DNA of 64,000 nt from NCBI GenBank assembly GCA_023079485.1, contig CM041083.1, positions 154,522,552-154,586,551 of the forward strand, in the 5' to 3' direction. Source of the DNA: Archilochus colubris. Taxonomy: Eukaryota; Chordata; Aves; Apodiformes; Trochilidae. Both the position numbers and the translations under genes were made by a program. Within the stretch, counting starts at the first letter, position 1; every line of letters starts with the position of its first letter. The notes beneath the pieces are model-generated. The model saw only the letters and a program-made list of their open reading frames with translations. It ran no database searches and was not told the origin of the DNA. This document shows, in pieces, positions 43,301 through 57,169 of the stretch.

Positions 43301-46296
43301 GCATATAAAAACAAGATCATATTGTATTTTGTACACTGACAAGATGTCTTAGGTGTGTATAGTGTATATAGATAAGAACTTCCTGCTTAGTATTAATCAA
43401 AAATAAATAAGAGAAAAAATATTCCTGTTTCACATGCATCTGATCTTTACATGGAAGCACATCTCCTCTGAAAGTGTTTCTAAAGCACAGTGATTATAGA
43501 AGGGAACTGTACAAGAAATCATGCTGCTTGATAATTGCTAAAATTATTTCAGACAAGGATCAAATTTATCAACTGAGAAGCAAATACTAATTTTCAGTAA
43601 ACACAGATACCTTTTAATTTTCTCTTCTTTAGTATTAAATAGAATATTTCAATGTATATATGTTTTCCTATTATTTCTTAGTCTATACCTTTAGAATTTT
43701 AAGTGAATGTATTTTAATGGATGCCAATAATTTTGTTGAAGTTCTCAGAGCACCTGCATGTCTCTTTTTTCTTTTTTCTTTTCAATCTGTCATACAGGTA
43801 TGAAGCTGGGAATTTTCTGTATGAATTTTTCAATGTTGACAATGAAATAACAAAATGGTAATCTCATTAATGATCAGAATTACCCAGTGGTCTGTAGTTA
43901 CTGAGATGACACATGCATAAAATATTTGAGAACATGGATGACTGCCTTCAGAGAAAATAGAGATTTGCTAAAATATTACAACACAATGAACGTCTCTGGA
44001 TCTGATAAGAGGGTAAAAGACTTAAAATTTGAGGAAAAAGTCAGGAAATCCTTGAATTAAATTGTTGAGCTTTGAATATGTCATCTTTACCTCCACTTGA
44101 CTTTTAATTTCGGCAAATGTTCAAGTAAATTCTTAGTTATTAATGCAGTGGTGAGCTAGTGGTTATAAGAAGCTTTGAACAGAGTGGTTTAACAAGTCAC
44201 ATAACTGAAAAAAAAAATATTAGGCAAAGTGTAAATGTAAAGGAGATCTTGCAGATAGGAAATAGAAGTAAAATAGCAGTAAGGTATTTGGGTTTTTGGC
44301 TGGTTAAGGACATTCAGTCTTTAATGCAGGTGCCTGAAATAAAGTTCTTTAATCTCTTCTCAGTTTAGGTAAGGTCATGTAGCTTTGTAGAAATGTAGAA
44401 TATTGTGGTGTTATTGTAGAAATGTTGTGAGTAGTATTCAGTTTCAATTCCCTCTCCTCCTTGCACCCTCCCCCACCCCTGATGATTTCCTCCACACATG
44501 AGAACTGTGGCCAAGTGTCTTTTCACAAAAACTGAAAATCTAAAATTAAATAAAAGCTGAAAGGATCTTTCTGAAGAGTAATTTTTAAAGTATTAATTTT
44601 TTCTTTCCAGATTAACACAGTCAAAAGAACTTCCTTCACTCTGTGAAGATCTCTAACTCCCCAGCTGAATTATTGCCCTGAAGAGAGTTCACTGAGCACC
44701 TAGATCAGCTCTATACATTGCCTCATGGATGTCCCTTGTTGCCCCATGTGAGTTTGCTGGTTTGTATTTCTACTGTCTCTGAAACCTCAACACCACAGAA
44801 ATTTTCAAGGGTTAAAAAGATACTAAGATACTTACTTAGAAACTAGAACAGCCATCACTATTTTTCTTGTATGAAATCAACCAAGGATGTCAGAAAAATC
44901 CCTAAGGGAATTCCCTAGCTACACAAATCAAAGAAGCAAAACTAAGATGTTTTCTTGAGTTAAAATACAGGCAGTGCTGCAGTAGGCACTGCTGAAGCTA
45001 TAACAATTTGCAGGAAATAATGCAGTGCATCTTGTAGAAGAAAGAGTAAACAAAAGATACACTCTTCTTAATCTGCACTGAGGATGATTCCTCAGAGATG
45101 TCTTCTGTGCTCCATGGAAGTTTAGTTTAAAATACCTTCAGAATCCTTGGAGCAGTGGCTAGAATTCAGATCTGCTATAGTAAGTGTTGCTTGCTGGAAT
45201 ACAAAGCTACATTGCTTCTCGGTTTGGCTGATTAATGATTTAATTTTTATTTTATGTTAAGAAATTGAATAGCCATCATACTGACTGTTCTTTCTGTGTT
45301 CTTGCCTCAGCTCATAATAATAAATATAAGTTGGAGCTATACCAACCTTATAAAATAACTGAATTTAGGATTTCCTCTTTCCTACTTTTCATATTTACTC
45401 TAGAGTATTCTAAAAATACACAATCTTGTAGTATAATAGACATAAGAAATCATCAAAATTTCATTATTTTCAGTGTCTTTTTCTTATATTCAGTTAAATG
45501 AAATAAAATAAATGTAATAAAATGTTATATGAGAGTACAAAAGAAGTAAAATATGCTTAAGTGTAGTTCTGGGAAACAAAACAATTTTTCATATATTTTA
45601 AAACTAGAGTTTTCTTAGGAAAATGTATTTTAAAAATTATCATGAGGTTGCTTTAAAAGTAGAAAATGTCACACTAATCTCAAAGATTAGAAATGCTATT
45701 TCCTTTAGGAGATTTAGAACCATGTTATATGATGTGGTAGATACATGTACTCATTTAAAACAAATGTAACAGAGGAGGGAGGGTAGAAAAGCAACAGGGG
45801 AATATAACAAGAGAATTTGGGAACCTATGATGTAAATGAAAACAGACTGCTCAAAGTGACTCATTAAAGTTCTCAGGAGAGCCATGAGGCAAGCCACGAG
45901 GCTCAGTATCATGATTCTGTTGTCAAGTTATACAGTCTTTTAGTTGGCTTAAGACATACAACTGGCATCTCTCTTTTTAAGCATTTTAATTTTTCTTTGT
46001 TAAAACTTTTGATTAGTGAACAATTTCGACAATAATATTTTTACGTTTGCTTCTTACTTTGTCTCCTCTAACAAAGCCTGAAGCTGCCAACATAAAAGAT
46101 CCAAGACATGGTCCTAGATAAAATATATTTTGCATGTTCCTTTCTAGGCCTCTTATAAGAAGAAAATCTATCAGCCAGAACACTACATTATCCTTTTCTT
46201 CTTTAATCTAGGCTATGTTTATTCTTGTGTTTCCTGTATCATCCAGAGCAATACATCACACATCTTTAATAATTACATTTGCTTTTGAGTCACCAA
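40336..46296. other. Mostly unique AT-rich DNA
   Basis: No gene recognised. It contains one small CR1 fragment (42050-42150). ORFs of up to 93 codons have no motif. Confidence 0.5.
42050..42150 (-). mobile_element. CR1 LINE 3' fragment
   Basis: 'gaatcatagaatggtttgca', 'aaagatcatctagtcccaac' and 'gacctcctactagacc' are the complement of a CR1 3' UTR, about 100 bp. Confidence 0.88.
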
Positions 46297-46380
46297 GGAG
46301 AGCTTCTTTGGATTCACAGTAGAACAGCATATCTCGGTGGAGAGCTCCTTTGGCTTCACAGTAGAACAGCGTATTTCTGT
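46297..46380 (+). repeat. 42-bp tandem duplication
   Basis: Two head-to-tail units (46297-46338 and 46339-46380) differ at about five positions; both carry 'ttcacagtagaacagc'. A TATA-like 'actataaaaggcag' lies about 130 bp downstream. The block may belong to an unrecognised LTR. Confidence 0.8.
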
Positions 46381-46779
46381 ACAGGGGAGTTTTCCTAAGG
46401 CAGGAAAATGCCAGGGCAGCTGAAAGATCCATCAGGAGCCAGCATGTCTTGCAGGAGATTCTGACAAGGCCTAGGCATTGCTAGGCTTAGGCAACGTGTC
46501 CCACTCCCATAACTATAAAAGGCAGTCTGGGGAGCATGAGGGAGCAGAGGGCACAGAGAGTGAGGCATCAGCCAGGCATTGTTCCTAACCATAGTTCCCC
46601 TGAGTTCAATCAATAGTGCTCATCCTCTCCAGTGGGAGCTCAGCTATAGTATTCACCCAGCAGAAAGCTCCATTCTGTGCTTGTAAGAATAGATGTGCCC
46701 GCACAGACAGAGCTCCCATGAAAACACTCATCTGTCCAGTTTTCAGGCTGCTGGGAGTGCCAAAGCGTTTCAGTGGTAA

Positions 46780-48032
46780 TGGATAGCAGTACTGGAGATA
46801 ACCTTGTGAAGAGTCAAGAGGTGGAACAAACACTCAACTTAGTGGCAGAGTTGTAAGAGTAAAGAGAAAGGTAGAGGACCATGAGGGAGTCTGAGAAAGA
46901 GAGAGACTGGTGGACCCATGCTCTGCCCTCTCTGAGGCAGAAACAGGAGCAGCCACCAGAAAGAAAGAAAACCAAAACCAAAAACCACCCCCCAAAACCC
47001 ACTAAAAAGCAAGCAACCAAACAAAAACAACAGCAACAACAACAACAAAAAAGCAAACAAACAAGGGGATCCTGTATATTCCCCTGCCCAGATGAAAGCA
47101 GTAGCTTAAAGGAAAAAGCAAAGAATAGAGGTAAGTCCAATAGCCTCAACAAATTTGATGATGATGATGCAAAATTGAGAGTGTCAGCTTAGACACCAGA
47201 GGGCTGTGCTAGCATCCAGCATGACCTAGATAGTTAGGAGAACTAGGAAGAGAGAAACCTTATGAGGTTAAACAAGGCCAAGTGTAAGATTCAGCACCTA
47301 AGGAGGTATAACCCCATGCATCAGTACAGGCTAGGGGCTGCCTTGCTAGAAGACATATCTATGGAAAAAGACCTGGGAGTTCTGTTGGACAATATGATGA
47401 CCATGAGCCAGCAACCTGCCCCCGTGGCCAAGAAGACCAATGGCATCCTGGGTGCATCAAGAAAAGCATGTCAAGCAGTTCAAAGGAGGTTATGCTCCCC
47501 ATCTACTCTGGACTGCTGAGGCCCCATCTGGAGTACTGCATCCAATTTTGGGCTCCCCAGATCATGGAGCACAAGGAACTACTGGAGACAGTCCCACACG
47601 AAGCCACTAAGATGACAAGGGGACAGGAGCATCTACCATATGGGGAAAGGCTGAGGGTTTTGAACCTGTTCAGGCTGTAGGAGACTGAGAAGAGATCTCA
47701 TCAGTTCTTACATCTAAAGGGTGGGTTTCAGAATGATGGGACTAGACTGTTTACAGTGGTGTCCAGTGACAGGACAAGGGCTCATGGTCACAAACTGGAA
47801 CACAGGAGGTTCAACAGAAATATAATGAACAACTTACTTACTGTGCATGTAACCGAGCTCTGGAAAAATCTGCCCAGAGAGGTGATGGAGTCTCTGTCTC
47901 TGGAGACATTCAAAACATGCTTGGATATCAACCTGTGAAACTTACTCTAGGGTGAAACTGCTCAGTCAGGGGGGTTGGACTAAATGATCCCCAGAGGTGC
48001 TTCAAAATACCTAACATTCTGTGCTTCTATGT
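46780..48032 (+). mobile_element. CR1 LINE, internally deleted, with 3' end
   Basis: The first about 190 bp ('gaagagtcaagaggtggaac', 'agactggtggacccatgctc') resemble CR1 sequence upstream of ORF2. After an A/C-rich tract and a deletion, the reverse-transcriptase region resumes near 47160 ('gatgatgatgcaaaattgag', 'ttaaacaaggccaagtgtaa') and runs to the 3' UTR, ending 'cattctgtgcttctatg'. Stops and frameshifts are present. Downstream it is of the 'ctggagacattcaaaac' subfamily type. Confidence 0.85.
46964..47064 (-). repeat. A/C-rich tract inside a CR1
   Basis: About 100 bp of A and C blocks, with (CAA)n at 47028-47048, interrupt the CR1 upstream region between 'caccagaaagaaag' and 'aaggggatcctgtatattcc'. 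Confidence 0.85.
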
Positions 48033-49514
48033 AATATATTTTATACTTATGAATTATCTACATGCCCCAGATTTTCAGTTGTTTTAGAAAAGCTCTTAAA
48101 ATAACACCAGACACCATAACTGGAATACAAAGATGTTTGAAATTGCTTTTTTCTTCTTAAAAACATGAAGATAGGAACACTTTACGCAAAGTTCCTTGAA
48201 ATAAAACTTATATTTTCTTATGCACGTATCATGGTCTCAGCCCAAACCTTAGTCACAATATCTTTCTAAAAAATCGGTTTCAAATTCAGATGTCTAAATT
48301 TAGTTATTGGAAGCAGCTGAGGACCAAATAAGAAAACTTAGGGCAAATCAAATTATACTAATTTGTTGCTACATGGGAAGTTGGTTTTAGTGTTGCCTGA
48401 AAAATAGTATTTAACTCACCAAAAGTGCACAAATATTTTAGGATGAGCTGAGCAGTTCTCTTGGTTCTACTGACTGTCTTGCTTAGAAAGGTTATAATGT
48501 GAATGAAGACATCTAACTAATCAGCAGATACTGCAGACAACTTGAACCTAAATCAGAGTTGTTCTCTGGATATTGCTGCTACTTACACTGGAATGTATAA
48601 GTACAAAGTATAGCAATATTTTCCATGATTGCACAGACCAACTATTTACAACAATAAATTATAAAAGCACAATACTGTAAAATGAACATAAAATGCCACT
48701 GTTCTTAGAACTTCACATACACTTAAAGTAATGTATCTTGCTAATCTGAAATCTTTATCTATTGCCAAGTGAACTATAATCTCCTATTTCAATTGAGAAA
48801 ATAATTAAAGAAATTTTGGAAAATGCATTTTTCACCAACACTTTAAAATGCCTGGAAGTGTGAAAACATAAAAATGCATCTATACTGGATTTGTTCTTGA
48901 ATTGGTTATTATTTCTTGATTATTTCCAAGTCATAAAAAGAACCTGTATGAGTGATATCTGAAAATTAGTTTAAAAGAGCATAAAAATATAATTTATTTG
49001 AACTTTCACAAAGTAGCAATATTTGTATATGATATGAACATAAGTTTATAATTCACTCAGATGAATCCCACAAATTAATGTGACAATAACCAATATGTAT
49101 TTTTTGGGTAACTTTCTATTCCATGTGCTATATATCATAAGCAAAATGTTTTTAGATAACTGTCTTTTGGAATTTTCTACAAAATAATTCAAATTCAGTA
49201 CTGCAGTTTTTACCTAGAAATATGTAAATCAAGGTAATAATATCTATAGTCTTGAAAATGTTTTCTAGGTATTAGCAGTTGTTTCTCTGCTTCTCCCCGT
49301 GATTCCTGTTTTTATAAGAAAAACAAAGGCAGTGAGTGTTAGAAACCTTTAATCACTAGCTACTGTGTCTAGTTATTCCTCAGTAGCTAAAATATTTTCT
49401 ATTCTGTCTTAAAAAAAGAAAACTTCAATCTTTAGCGTGGCAGAGATGGAAACATTAATTAAGAGCTATTTGAGGGGATGTTTTTATCATAACTGGTTTT
49501 TAATTATTCTTTTG
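48033..49514. other. Unique AT-rich DNA
   Basis: Nothing recognisable. Confidence 0.5.
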
Positions 49515-50165
49515 GTTGCAAACTAAACTATACAGCTCTAATGAAACAATTACGATTAAAAGGAAAATTATTTCAAGCATACACAAAAGCCATATCGCTT
49601 TCCTTCCTCCTTTCCCCCAGTAATGCTCATGTCACTGCTGAGGCTTCAAGGCAGGCCCTGGAAAAGCCCCAGGTTGTGTTCCTGGAGTCAGTGGCAGATA
49701 GGATCTGGATGCTGGAACACATGGATTCACAGGGATTCAGCATGGATCAGGACTGAAGGCAGATGAACAGATGGAATCCTCCCAGGATGCTGGCCATGGA
49801 AGAGGAAGAAATCAACTCTTTTTATCCTTCAAATTTACACCAAGTATGACACATATGGGATGGAATACTCAGTTTGGCCAATTTATTGTCACCTGTCTGC
49901 TCCACTTCTTCCTGAAGGAGAGGCAAAGGTGTCACCTCTTTACTCCCTTTCTCTGGAGCATAAGATGTTCCTCTGGACCAAGCAGTGGCCTTGGTTCTGC
50001 AGGCCATTCTCTAGTCGAAACCAGAAACACTGAGCATTATCAGTCCTAGAAGCAGACACTAAGAAGCATGCTACTGATTTCAGCAAGTACAGCTACTTAG
50101 AAGAGACTTAACTGAAAGTAATGTTAAAATAAAAATTTAGTTCTACCCTGGTCTAAACCAGGTCA
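49515..50165 (-). mobile_element. ERV-type LTR, antisense (same family as 35340-36030)
   Basis: The complement aligns with 35340-36030 through 'cagttaagtctcttctaagt', 'aaccaaggccactg', 'gaggtgacacct' and 'catacttggtgtaaa'. The right edge is near the palindromic 'ctggtctaaaccag'. The left edge is approximate. No target duplication was found. The two plus-strand ORFs inside are shadows. Confidence 0.65.
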
Positions 50166-53100
50166 GTATGTAAAAGTCAGTACAACTGACTTAAGGAGTA
50201 CAACTTTTATGATTTTTACAGTCAGACAGAAAACAGTATGCAAACATTTTACTACTGTATAGAGGATTTTAACTCCATGTTTTACTTCCTTTTTTCTGGA
50301 ATTCCATGTGACTCAGGTAATTTGACAGTTTAAAGTAAACAAGTGAGTCACTTTTTACTTTTAAATAGCATCCTGATTAAGCAAGACAGTTGTGTTTTTT
50401 AAGATTCCACAAAGTAATGATAATATTTATTCCCCTGTTTTCTGTTTCAGCTTACTGAACCAGGCCATATACTCTGAAATTTTTCCTTTGGAATATGTAG
50501 TAATAACATCAGAAGAAGAACAATCTAAGGACAAAAGGAAAATATATTCAAAGAAAATAATTTTACATCTTTTTTTTTTTCAGCTAAAAAAAAGGGAGGT
50601 ATTTAAGCAAACAAATATGTAACTGTCTGTATATAAAGCAAATTAAATATTATCTCAATCTGATTCTTTTTTATAGAACAAATAAAATTACTAATATGAA
50701 AGTTGCATTTTGCAAAGATTTCTTATGGCATAGTTGTTTTGTTTTGTTTTCATCATCTATAATACAGATAATTATCTTTTGCAAAATAAGAGTGTTACAT
50801 TTAGCATTATTCTACTGATTGCAGACAGCCAAGAGGACTCTTTTCTAAAAATATATATTGGTTAGACAGGAACAGTAGATTTCCTAGAAAGATAATAATA
50901 TATTGCAGTATCAAAAATTATTAAAATATTACTAAAATTAATAAGAGTTTTCATATGGCAGAGAAAATCTGAATATAAAAAATAAATTGGAAAAAAGAAT
51001 ATCATATAGTCTGAGTGCTCTAGATGAAAGTGCACAAAAATATAATTATGTAGAGGCTATTATATTAGGTGTTCATGCTGATCTCAATAGTTATCAAAGA
51101 GTACAGGAGATGGTCTATCCCTAAGACAGTCAGTTAGCCTGAGAGCACAGTTCACAGTTCAATCTGATAAATGTGAATGTGTATTTATGTAAAGATTTAG
51201 CCCTGACATCCTTATAAGAATTGGACATCTGGCATTACAGAAAAAACCAAAAGAGGCCTTTATGGGTTGCATAGAACTATTTGATGCTGCATGTGAAGAT
51301 TTCATCTCCTCACATTTGTGAAAAATATGACCATAAACCCCTATATTGTCTATTATTTCTAATCTTATTTTTTTCAACAAAGATAATTTATAAAAGGAAA
51401 AGGGTTACAACAGTTTCATCTGACATTCATCAGACATCCAGCTCACATGTACCTATTTATACATAACAATTTACCTGCAGTTAAATATTGTCTGGATAAC
51501 TTGAGAAAAGTATGAATATTAAGAAGAAAATAAAGTACAGATGGAGTAACAAGTGAGTTCATATAGAGAGCAAGATTAGAGACAATTAGTTTAGAAGTAG
51601 AGACATGCATATGTTGAATGAGAAGGGCTTACCTGGCCATATATAACTCTGTGTTTTTAAGGAGAGAGATGATATTAATCCTTATATAGTGATTAGGACC
51701 TTATGATAGATTGAAAAGATGGGTTTGGAAGAAGGAAAAAAAAAGATGTATGAGACAGATAAGAGGAAAATAGTTAAAATCTGTTTGGCAAATCAAATTT
51801 TAAAAGACAGAAAAGAACACGAGAACCTGAAATAAAATTTTTTAAAGTAAATAAAAAAATAAATTAAAAAAATGTTTTTGTAAGATAGAAAATATTGTTT
51901 AGGAAAGTGTGTATAAGCACATGAAACACTCTGCCATGCACATAAGATTCATAACTTCCAGGACCAGTTCTTCTCGGAAGATATTTTTTAGGTTTCTTAC
52001 TATTTTTTTTTAAATGTTATATGTACATTAAATAATTAAAAAGTAATAAAATTTGAAAAAAATTGATACTTAATTTGACACTTAATTAGTCAATAATCAA
52101 CAATGTGCTATTCTGCAAACTACTCAACTTCCTAATTTAGTGATAAAGATTAATGTTGGTAAGAAAAATGAGGAAAATCTATTTTTTATTTAATTCAGCT
52201 ATTAATAGTCCTTTATCCATTCTTGTACTATCATTTATTTGGTTTTATTGTTCTTGTAAAATGAAACTAAACATTTGCAAAACTTCTCTTGATTTCTCAG
52301 TTTTTAAAGAGTCATTCCAGCATCAATAGGGAAAGATATTTTATTGTTCACTAGTGTGGAACTTATAATTCAAAATAATTTTTAGTAGATATATCCCAGT
52401 ATTCAAATATTCAAAGCTTATAAGATCACTGTACTAGTGACTTCAGATTTTTTCAATATTTCTTTATGCTTTTTGTAAAATAACATTTTACATTTATACA
52501 TAACATTTACATTTACATTATGCTTTCCATATAGACTACAATATTTTCTAGAGAAGACACATCAAAACAGAACACAATAAATCTTTTCCTCCTCTGACTT
52601 TTATACAAAATTATTGGTAATATAAACTTAATGGTATTTTTGTCTTATTTATTTATTGAAACAGTATCATGTGGTGGATCCATACTTTATTTTTAACCTG
52701 TTGAAAGCCCAGCACCTTTATTTTCAAATATATCTACTTAACCAGATCAATCTTTTTTATATATATTCTTTGCCTTAGCACAGGAATTAAAATATAGATT
52801 TAATTAAGAAAATTGTATCTCTTGCTTTTTGGCCATTTTTTATAATGCTTTCAACTCCTCAAAGATTGATATTATCTACAAATATTTTCTCTCTAACAAC
52901 AGGAGAGCTCTTTGAAAAAATACTGACTAGAACGAAGTCAAAATCATATTTTTTTATATCTATCATTAAAAAAATAAAAGATTTTAATTAGGGTTGCAAT
53001 AATGGTTACATTCATTGTTGGTTTGTTTTCAACTTTCATTCATTTCATCATCTCTTTCAGAGTGTCTTAAAGCTCCTGTTTTCCTACTTTGTTCATGAAG

Positions 53101-56100
53101 TTTCATGGAGGATATGTTGAAAACTCTATTGAATTCAACTTATATAAATTCTACTACTGCCATTAGTCACTTACTTTCTTCCTAAATGAGGAAAATATAT
53201 TTGATTTAATGTGATTTTTTCCAAGATATATTTTAATATAATTGATTATTGACATATTGTTCAATGACTAGTTCTAAAAATATTTTCCTAGGATATAATA
53301 AAAATTTCCTGGAATTTTTTTTCTTTTTTTTTTTTTTTTTCATGCTGTAAATGATTTCTAGATAGCAATAAAGCTGAAAAGAAGTTTTATGTACTTCCAT
53401 TTTAAAAAAGATCAAAATTCAGATGTACTGCTGCAAGCAAAAAAATATTTAAGTGGAATAATTTTAAGGGAAAATTTTAAATTTGCTGGTAGAGGTATAA
53501 TTAACTTTACACATTAGAGAGACAAGCACCTAAATTTAAAAATATTTTGGCCATTTGACTCATGAACAACTGAAGACAAATAAGCTTACTTATTCCTACA
53601 TGTGACCAAAGCACATTGACAATAAAAGTGCTCATGAAATGCAGTGGACAAACATAATCAGCCATTGACCAATTTCTAAAATTAATATTGAGATTCAGTT
53701 AGGATCTATAGAAAAACAGTAACCCAGAAAAAATGACTCTGTCTTGCTAAAATGCCTTAGAATTTACATGTTCAAAACTTTTGTTTCCAGTGCTAAGTTC
53801 CAGCATGTGAATCTGCAGAGGTAACTTGAGAAGTCTAAGCATTAATAATTTGTAACTTATTCTATAGTCTACAGAAGGAAAAACTTGCAGAGTCATACAT
53901 CTGAAATGTAAAAAAATCCAAGAAATGAGTATTAATCATCCTTAGTAAAAATTAAGTAAAAAACAGAAACATATTAAAAGAGCTTTTAAAATTCTACATA
54001 CGGGACAACTGAGAAGGATAGCACTAGGAAATAAGATCAGAGGGTGTTATGCCACTCAGTATATTACAGTAAGAAAATGCCTAAAGGGAGTTTCATCAGT
54101 GGGGAAGGTCCAAATAAAAAGTAATCAATTTGCCTGCATTTTTATGTACATAAAATAATTCTGATGTGTCTCTCTTCTTAACTCCCTGACAGCAGAACAG
54201 AAAAAGAGGGGATAAATGAGACTGTGCAGAATGAGAATGTAGATGCTCGGATGTAATAAGCTCTTATAAAAACAACATATGCAGTCCTGGCATAACAGTT
54301 GTATAAAGATAAAAGAAGGAACTTGGCTCTTTTTGGAGTTATTTGAAGTCACAGAAAGCTTAATGGGATAGGAAAAAAAGTATGTATCATTCTATGTTTC
54401 AAAGGAATATAACAAGTTATTCTCAAAAATACAGCAGTACTTACTTAACGACAGTTTCATCACTCTGAATTCTATTACAGAGTATATTACTCACTTTTAA
54501 GGGATGTCCTAAGAGTACAGATTTTATAACAGTAATTTAATTTACCAGATGATGTCAATTACTTAAGTGGGATATGTAAAGATGAATCATTCAGCAGCTG
54601 TCTATTTGCAACACGGAGCCATAAAAGAAGACTTGAAGCTCTGTTACCTTTTGAAGCTCTGTAATAAAACTAAAACCAAAACAAAATGTGTGCATCAATA
54701 CTATAAACTCGAATTTCTTAAGGAAGGTTTTATATTTATTGTGATCCTACTTTCTATTCTCTAAGAATATACTTTTTTCTTTAACAACACACATTGTAAT
54801 TGTGATGAATTTATTAAACACAATCTAAAAATTATTACAGAGCAAAAAAAAATAATGGTTTTAAAATTGGATCACACTGCTCATACACTAACTGAACATT
54901 TTTTACAGTTTCCCCTTAATATATTTACTTGACTAGAAAAAAATAATCTCTTCCTTTAGAGAAAAATATTAATACTTGCTGTATTTTCAGAAGCAGCAGA
55001 CTTTTTTGGTCACAGAACAGTTTATCTATCATTGGCAATTAATGCATTTCAAATTTTTCAATCGGTTATTTAGAAAGTATTGTATATTGAACCATAGTTA
55101 CTTTAGGAAAGGTGACCATCCATAATCATGAAACTCTTCTACTGATTAGCTTTATTCTTACACAGTCAGACCCAGGTCAGGAACTAATGAGATTGTAGGA
55201 AATATTATAATTATTATTACCAGTAATATTATCTAGTAAAAAATTTACCAGAAATTTTTTTTACATGTTCTGCATCATCATAGAATTAAAATATTGACCT
55301 TTCAAAAGAATAATTATTAGAATAAGTCTATAAAGAAGAAATAAAACCAGTTAATTTCCCCAGAATTTCATCTGGAAACATTAATATCACTCCTTATATA
55401 TTATCTGATTAGTTCAATAAAGACCCAGGTGCTCAGATCACAGGCTGTTATTATATACTAATATCAGAACCATTCTCTTAGAAATAATAATAATATTAAA
55501 CTAACCATAAGAACACTTCGCTGACATCTTGCTATTGTAAAGAAGACTATAGGAAAATTTTCTTTGACTCATTATGGCTTCAGAAATAGAAAAAAATTAT
55601 TCTCTACACTCTTAAAGAACTGCAGCAGAAGTCTGACTTCAATGGGCCAGACCTACTTCTCATGCATAGCTGATTTCCTCTTAAATTTCTGCTCAAAAAA
55701 AATCCCATTATTACTGCAGAAAGGAAAAATTGGCATGCAAAAGTGATACTCTATACAGGAAAAAAGCCATTGTGTATTTACAAAGTTATTTTTTACTATA
55801 AGATAGTAATTATAACACATCTCATTTCAGTACTTGAGTCAGAAGAGATCAGATACCTATCATTTATGTACTACCAGGTATGTCATGCATAATTATTTGT
55901 TCCCACACTGTTCCTTACTGTCTTTTTGTTTAGTTTAAAGGTGGAAAAAAATAATTCAAGAAAAACCCTGAAATACAAAGTGTCAGTAGTTTTCTATCTA
56001 AAGCCACTAAAAATTAATTATTTTAGTAGTATCAAAAGGTAAAACTGAGACCTCTGATAGTATTCAGATGTCCTAGGACCAGTTCCTGGCAGATATCCTG

Positions 56101-57097
56101 ATTTCAGCTGACATACCACCATATACAAGAAGATATAGAGGACCCAGAAACAAATTATACCTTGAAAAAAAAAGACAGGAACAATAGGTGAGATATCTTC
56201 AGTACACATGACTTTGATTCAGAAGAAATATAAATCAACCTGAGCAATCAGATTATCTCCCACCCCTCTCCCCCCCAAAAGAAATCAAAACTTGATTTAT
56301 ATATTGTACAACAGAAACCCTCACCCTATTGTTAGATTTTCCTTAACCATATGTTATAATATTTTTATTTCATGGATGAGTTTGTGTCAAAAATATTTCT
56401 ATTCTCTGATCTGGTTAATGGCAACTTGTTCAGATGTGAATCTCTCTCCAATAATAGCAGGCAAATAAAACCCTTAATAATTTCCAGAAGATAGGCAAAT
56501 CCTAAAGTACAGGGCAACAGCTTTCTTGAATAATAGTACATATTTCTATGACAGACTGCTGGTTGCTTTGTTACAGTAGTTCAATACTAATTTTCTGAGA
56601 CATGACCTTCTAAATGGTAATGGACATGTGCATCAGAATAGACGTATGAGTTCTTTTTTGCTTTGCCCTCTTCTTTCTTCCTGGTAACTGATTTACAATA
56701 TGTTGAGAAATAGAGATCCTCGTTAACACATATGGTTCATCCATAGACATTCTTTATCCAGTCATGCTTCTTCTGAGATCTCAAAATGGACCTGTTCTAA
56801 GTGACATCCCACTTGAAACAGCTGTGCAGTCTTGCCATATTGCTCTTTGTTCTTTTCTCCATCCTTTTCCTGAAGCTGTTGGGGTGGTTTTAGCTGTGGC
56901 ATTTGTAGCAGCTGTCAGAACTGCTCCTTAGTGCAGCAGATGAGTTACAAAATTGCCTGTATCTGTTTTCAGTATGTTCTATAAACCTTTGCAAGCCACT
57001 GCATATTCCAGAAATCTGGATCATCAGTGCAGAACATTGTTTTAATGGAAAAAAAGAACTATAGATTAATTTTCAAAGACAATCAAAATCTCCTCAG
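50166..57097. other. Unique AT-rich DNA
   Basis: The longest repeat-poor stretch. It contains only short homopolymer runs, such as the T-run at 53312-53341. ORFs are at most 76 codons and lack motifs. I cannot exclude conserved non-coding elements. Confidence 0.5.
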
Positions 57098-57160
57098 AGA
57101 AAAAACAGAAAACCACAAGACAAACCAAACAACCCAACAAACAAACAGAAACAAAAAAAC
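57098..57160 (-). repeat. A/C-rich tract abutting a CR1
   Basis: Blocks of A separated by C or CC ('caaacaacccaacaaac') directly upstream of the CR1 start near 57170. Confidence 0.8.
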
Positions 57161-57169
57161 CATCTAATA

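Noticed and set aside
46881..47192. 103-codon Lys/Gln-rich ORF as a possible CR1 ORF1 product
   Set aside because: It crosses the A/C tract and a deletion junction, and shows no zinc-knuckle or esterase motif.
54567..54764. 65-codon ORF with a hydrophobic C-terminus
   Set aside because: Length and composition are expected by chance in AT-rich DNA and there is no supporting context.
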